DNA of 64,000 nucleotides, from the NCBI GenBank assembly GCA_005406025.1, contig BGZK01001267.1:115530-179529 (forward strand). The letters are read 5' to 3'. The stretch comes from Eumeta japonica (Eukaryota; Arthropoda; Insecta; Lepidoptera; Psychidae). Shown here piece after piece: positions 59,688-64,000 of this stretch (positions within the stretch are counted from its first letter, which is position 1; each line of letters opens with the position of its first letter). The position numbers and the translations under genes are program-made. The notes beneath the pieces are model-generated. The model worked only from the letters and a program-made list of their open reading frames with translations, ran no database searches and had not been told where the DNA came from.

Positions 59688-59858
59688 GAAACGCTCGAGT
59701 CGTCGGTGCAGTCACCGGCGGCGGCGGACGAGGGCCCGTCGTCGACGTCGTCAGCACGATCCACCGTCAGCGAGGAGCCGGCGCCCGCCGAGGGCCTGCA
59801 TTGCCTCGGCCTCGATCAGCTGGCGAAGCTGTTGGTTGATGCCAAGACGCAGAAGTCG
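59688..59858 (+). CDS. FAM13A: FAM13-like gene, exon (Ser-rich, start of last helical block)
   Basis: Acceptor GTTGTAGCAG|GAA; donor CAGAAGTCG|GTTCGT; 171 bp, 57 codons, phase 0, after a 77-bp intron. ETLESSVQSPAAADEGPSS, a Ser/Thr run, EEPAPAEGLHCLGLDQLAKL, LVDAKTQKS. LHCLGLDQLAKLL corresponds to the LH..(S)(I/L)..L...L helix that opens the last conserved region; the following helix and D(F)ED...F....G part must be on a further exon that I cannot find up to base 64000. In other frames the sequence reads Arg-rich; those are shadows. Confidence 0.85.
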
Positions 59859-62800
59859 GTTCGTATATAGATCGTAGTCTAGCTTTCATCTCGCGTGCTC
59901 ACTGCGTGTTTATTACAAAGCGTATACCACACTCACTAAACAATTAATATTCGAAATATTTATATTTCATTTTGGATTTAGTTTTACCATCCGTTGAAAT
60001 TATAAAATCTAAGATCTCGTTAGGTTTTGAAATGCAGCTACGGAATGTCACTTGAATGCCTCAAAGAAAAATACTTAATACATAATTACTCGAAGCATAG
60101 ATACGTGATACAGAGTCTTTGTAGAAAATGGAAGTCCATAGAATTAATACTATTAAAATTGATATGTCATAGTTTTCCCCAAAAACCACTAAATTTATCG
60201 CAATGAAATTTCTGACCAGCCCTGGTTTTAGAATCGCTAAATAACGTAAAACACAATCGCTATCCACGTCTGTCTGGCTGTGTGTGAGTGAGTGATTTTC
60301 CTTGCGCATTGTTTGCTTGGTTACAGAACAGACTTTGATAGTTTTCACTAACATTTAAAGAATTTCTTCCGAAAGGTCATTTAGAGCCTATGCATACCAT
60401 ATGGGTCGATCATGGGTTTTCTCGCAAATATTCATATTCATAATATTCTTCTCTTTTGAAACAACTTTTCCAAAGAAACCATATATATGGAAGTAGCCGT
60501 TTCTGAAAAAAATAGTTGAGAACGTAAACGTATGAAATACAATCCTAGCGTTTAGTAACACTATGCGTGCGCTCAAATCCGTCCACCCCATCATTCGAGC
60601 CCTGCCCGCAGAGGGCGTCGGCATTGTCTAGCGAGTCCGTAGCAGGTCTGCCCATCCGCACGCGGTTAACGACTAGTCCGCGCGGCTTTAGACGCTCAGG
60701 TATTTTGTTATAAAATATTACGTACACAATATTGACGTTTTTGAAAGTAAGATGTGTGATTAATATTGAACAGTCAACAACATGCGAGTCCATGAGTAAT
60801 ATTGCATGCTGTCTATCGTTTACGCGATAATTTGCCTATAGAAATGGAACTTCCCTAGGTGATCACCCGGTGGTCGTACATTTGAAATCTCGCATATAGA
60901 AGAATGCTTATTGAGATTTTACGCGATTTCTAACAGTAACTAGCAGGCAAGCGGGCGGCGCTTCACTTCACAAGCAACAGTACTGCGCATATTAAAAAAA
61001 TAACAGATGTAAACAAAACAAGAAACGACTACGTGTTTGTTTAGTGGTGAATGGAACATGTAGAAAATCAGAGACTAATTTCATAACACCGTTGGCGACC
61101 TTATTATCACTGATCAAGGTTGTAAGTGACTACATAAATTCTTTATAAACAAAATATTAACCAAAAAACTGACTTCAAAAACTATTCCAAAACAAATTAA
61201 TATGCACTAAAAGTAAAACGATAATAGCGTATTTTTCTACTCATCAATGTGGTACCTACCCACTTCAAATTTAACTCAACACATACCTATGAATAACAAA
61301 CAATGATCAAAATATTTTTTAGAGTTCTCCTAAGCAAAGTAAAATGAAAAATATTAGACTACTTAAAAGTCAATCAAATAATTACGATAATATAATGTAC
61401 TACAATTATTGTTATTTTTGAAATCGGTGTCAGCCAAGGAAACACTACAATATATCTAGCAATGGACTCCCTACCCCAGTCGAAAGTTCTGGGGTAACAA
61501 ACATAAAAAAAGTACAGTTGAATTGAGAACCTCCTCTTTTTTAATTTTGAAACCAGTTAAAAAATAATACCTCGCATAACTCGTTCGTCACGTTCCCGGA
61601 CGTGGCGCGCGGCGCGCGGATACGTAGGCGCTATTTGGCTGAGCATTTCGTAGGGTTTTTCCTATATGATTTTAAATTATTTATAAGTATATTTACAATG
61701 ATATATGTTTGTTGTAGTTAGTTTGGCAAAGTTGCTCTGAAAAGGAGGAGATGGGATATTCAGGTTATGAATATTTGGGAAAAGACGCATGATCGATTCC
61801 ATCCTGTATATTATTAAAAGAAAGTAGGGAAAAGTCGATGCAGTATAATAAAGTCAAAAAAATATATTTTTGGAGTTTATATTGTTAACGTTGACTTTAT
61901 AGGATAAATAAAAATAATTGTATATGTTAAAAAGACTTACACAAAACTCAATGATTATATATATGTTTCTATTTTCTAAAAAAAACTCATAATAGGAATC
62001 CAATCAATCAAATCAAAAATATCTATATTTCGTAGGTAATTAAATTACACTTGAAATACGTCATTAATAAATTCATTTCGATATTACCGCCCATTCCGAA
62101 TGCTGATTCACCGAGACAAGAATGGAAAAGAAACTCGAGGCTTGCTTTTACTCATCAATACGAAGGATTTAGTAATTTATAATTTAGTCAACATTTAAAA
62201 ATAATATGAATAGCCTGATAGGCGAGCAGCTCAATCCCATCGAAGGCAGAATTGCGATTGGGATTGCCAGCCCAGCCGATCGTTATACGAACGAGCTTAT
62301 TCTCTGTCCATGCGTGCGAAGTCACGAACAGAAAGCTTGTTGGTAACAAATCTCCTCCACCAGCAATTGCGGAACATTCGAGTAAAATTTTTTCTACAAT
62401 GGACAGAATATGGAAATTATGGAATTAACGAGTTAGATAGGAATTAAATATGCAGATACGCTTATCATTTAAAATATTTGTAATTGCAGTTTTGTCCTAG
62501 AAATGGCTTTAAGCATAGTTTGATCTTTGGTCATTTATAAAGAAGGTTCATCCATGACAAGAACAGACTATATGCGCTAATATGCATATAGTCTGTTCTT
62601 GTCATGGATGTCCAAACAAACGTCCCACACATAATGTGATTTTCTTGCGTTTTCATCTTTATATGGGGTTAGTGACCTTACTTGTAAATTAAATTATTAT
62701 TTGGACTATAATCTAGTGTAAATGTACGAAGACCGTTTTTAGAATACAGTTTTTTCAGGAGGTACGAGACTGTTAAGTGACGTTGCTTGGCAATGTACTA

Positions 62801-63369
62801 AATCCCTCGATTAGGTTTTGTAAATAAGATTGTACAAAGTTGAGCTGGGCATATAGAGCGGTACAAAATGTAAATCTGCACGTAGGCCCGGATAGGACTT
62901 CAAAAATTGTATGTGTTTAAATTTCCGGAGAAATCATAATCAAATAGAAATGAGAGTCGGAGTAGATTTATAGATTTGATATATAAATATTGTTAGTTTA
63001 TTTGTTTAAAATTAAATAAATTGTGGTTAAAAGCGGGATTGGGGTCAGAATTGAAAGCAACTTGGGAACAAGAGTAGAACTGGTATAGAAATTGATGGTG
63101 GACCAAAATCACAATATAAAACATATTTTATCCAAAATTTGATCCATAATTTGGATTAATATCCAGAATATGGATTCGAGGATGTTACATGCATCTACAG
63201 CTATGATAATGCGTTCTTTGCCATTTGATGGGTATATATGTAACTGATTGGCACGCAGTGCAAGAATTGGTCTCCTCACATGTTTTTCCAAATTGCCTTG
63301 TTAGTTGATTCTCATTCCAGTTTTGTTACATCATCTAGATTACATCATCTAGATTATTTTTGTTGTGGT
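59859..63369. other. Presumed intron; repeats only
   Basis: No exon recognised. 60590-60705 is a GC-rich piece of unknown repeat. 61430-61565 is a minus-strand copy of the repeat at 57008 (reading AACTGGTTTCAAAATTAAAA, GAGGTTCTCAATTCAACTG on that strand). 61595-61640 is a small CG-rich patch. 63020-63100 has GATTCC-like words in reverse, like those at 12710. Confidence 0.5.
62549..62610. repeat. 62-nt perfect hairpin, 27-bp stem
   Basis: Left arm 62549-62575 (CATCCATGACAAGAACAGAC then TATATGC) and right arm 62584-62610 are exact complements with an 8-nt loop (GCTAATAT). The size is in the range of microRNA precursors, but a perfect stem is more typical of a young fold-back repeat. Confidence 0.85.
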
Positions 63370-63835
63370 GGATTTCAATAAATGCTTGCCTGCAACATGC
63401 ATTAACATGCAGGCCGTAAACTCAATGTTATCTCGAATCTCGCTTCCACTACGAATCTCTATCCAAATGATTGAATATTGATTCCAGAGATTGACAGATA
63501 TCGAACACCTAAGCAAGTGTTATTTATTATTATAATTATCTAATTCCGCCAACTATTAAATTGTTTAGTTCTACGTACGTTCTATGCCAACAAGGCACAT
63601 CTTCTGAAATTGCTGACAGTCACATCCACCAGGGTAAGGAGCGTTAAACAACCAACACAACCTCGTTAGACAGGCTGCTGTCATGCAATGGTCAAAGAGC
63701 GACGAAAACATTATTAGACAGCCACAGATCACCACCGATAGACATGCTTTGTCAAATGTCAGACTAACCATCACCAACATTACCAAGTAGTTACAGGCAA
63801 GCGTCCAATAATGGCGATTTATAAACGTCAATTTG
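63370..63835. mobile_element. Fold-back MITE, family A, copy 4
   Basis: Left arm with GCTTGCCTGCAACATGCATT, AACATGCAGGCC, CCACTACGAATCTCTATCCA, TTGAATATTGATTCCAGAGA, ATCGAACACCTAAGCAAGTG and TTCTACGTACGTTCTATGCC; centre with AAGGCACATC, GCTGACAGTCACATCCACCA and GGGTAAGGAGCG as in copy 2. Instead of a mirror arm there is unrelated sequence, then ACAGGCAAGCGTCCAATAATGG near 63795. Non-coding. Confidence 0.65.
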
Positions 63836-64000
63836 GTCGTTGAGCATATTATTATTATCTTTATGTTTTAAAATTTCGAAGGATTCCAAAACATTCAAAC
63901 GTAACCCTTCTCACACACATGCAAGACATCGAATTTATGATCATTATTAAGCTTATGACCGGTTTCTAATAGATGTTTAGCAAAATGGAATCTATCTGAT
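63836..64000. other. Window end, no gene recognised
   Basis: AT-rich; nothing identified. Confidence 0.4.

Larger units (their letters stand above)
43076..59858 (+). other. FAM13A: Gene model: FAM13-like gene, incomplete at both ends
   Basis: Overview of seven predicted exons. The phases fit: the first ends in phase 0, the second starts in phase 0 and ends after two bases of a codon, the third begins with the one missing base, and all later junctions are phase 0. The spliced product would have about 415 residues ending in mid-protein. It matches the C-terminal half of FAM13 proteins: a coiled-coil block (DHRLEKIKKK into ATLKRNISKYESDFEVEHGY), the LYDRYRVVKRAL block, a Ser-rich acidic linker, and the start of the terminal helical block (LHCLGLDQLAKLL). 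Introns of about 8.0 and 4.8 kb contain mariner, hAT, Helitron and MITE insertions. The symbol denotes family; invertebrates may have a single FAM13 homologue. Identification is from remembered family sequence, not a search. Confidence 0.75.

Overview
This is an AT-rich, intron- and transposon-laden stretch of an insect nuclear genome, most likely a moth or butterfly. Pointers to Lepidoptera are Helitrons with TCTATACTAATAT-type starts and CGCGG..GAAG..CGCGGGC..CTAGT-type ends, retroposon tails ending in a GGTACGGAACCCTA-like motif, mariner, piggyBac, hAT and P-type transposase relics, and small GC-rich coding exons in an AT-rich background. Nothing looks bacterial: there are no operons, ribosome binding sites, CRISPR arrays, rRNA or tRNA genes that I can support.

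The one host gene I recognise lies on the + strand in the right third. Seven GC-rich exon candidates (43076-43315, 44209-44423, 52412-52631, 52777-53058, 57810-58010, 59494-59610, 59688-59858) have GT/AG borders and compatible reading phases. They encode the C-terminal half of a FAM13A/B-like protein, including the LYDRYR(L/V)VK signature. The last coding exon is not visible and probably lies beyond base 64000. Any RhoGAP-encoding exons would be further upstream or absent. GC-rich islands at 11985-12140, 18770-19172, 19640-19970, 21940-22174, 43740-43880, 50835-51010 and 56230-56420 are candidate promoters or 5' exons, and 22973-23179 is a weak candidate first coding exon.

The left part (1-25 kb) is a graveyard of mobile DNA: a P-superfamily transposase (about 1.5-2.8 kb), a DUF7869-type element (3.7-5.8 kb), two adjacent copies of a Helitron-like element (6.9-8.0 kb), a piggyBac-like C-terminus (10.4-10.6 kb), local tandem repeats with periods of 153, 100 and about 125 bp, and several long hairpins or fold-back MITEs.

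The centre holds a nearly complete but decayed autonomous Helitron (25399-31342) with Rep (HUH) and Pif1-like helicase parts, a 5'-truncated LINE on the minus strand (31735-32830), a second, internally deleted Helitron (33599-35554), a 3-kb satellite of 38 units of about 80 bp (37905-40918), and a large inverted-repeat element whose arms are built of 120-bp tandem units (41343-42917).

The introns of the FAM13-like gene carry a mariner with its first catalytic Asp lost (46720-47968), a hAT element with a near-perfect 8-bp target duplication (48547-50758), a Helitron remnant on the minus strand sitting exactly between A and T (54550-55742), and copies of a fold-back MITE family that also occurs at 9.2, 17.0 and 63.4 kb. 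I see no evidence for a novel multi-gene system. The most unusual DNA is the satellite/inverted-repeat block at 37.9-42.9 kb directly upstream of the first recognised exon.
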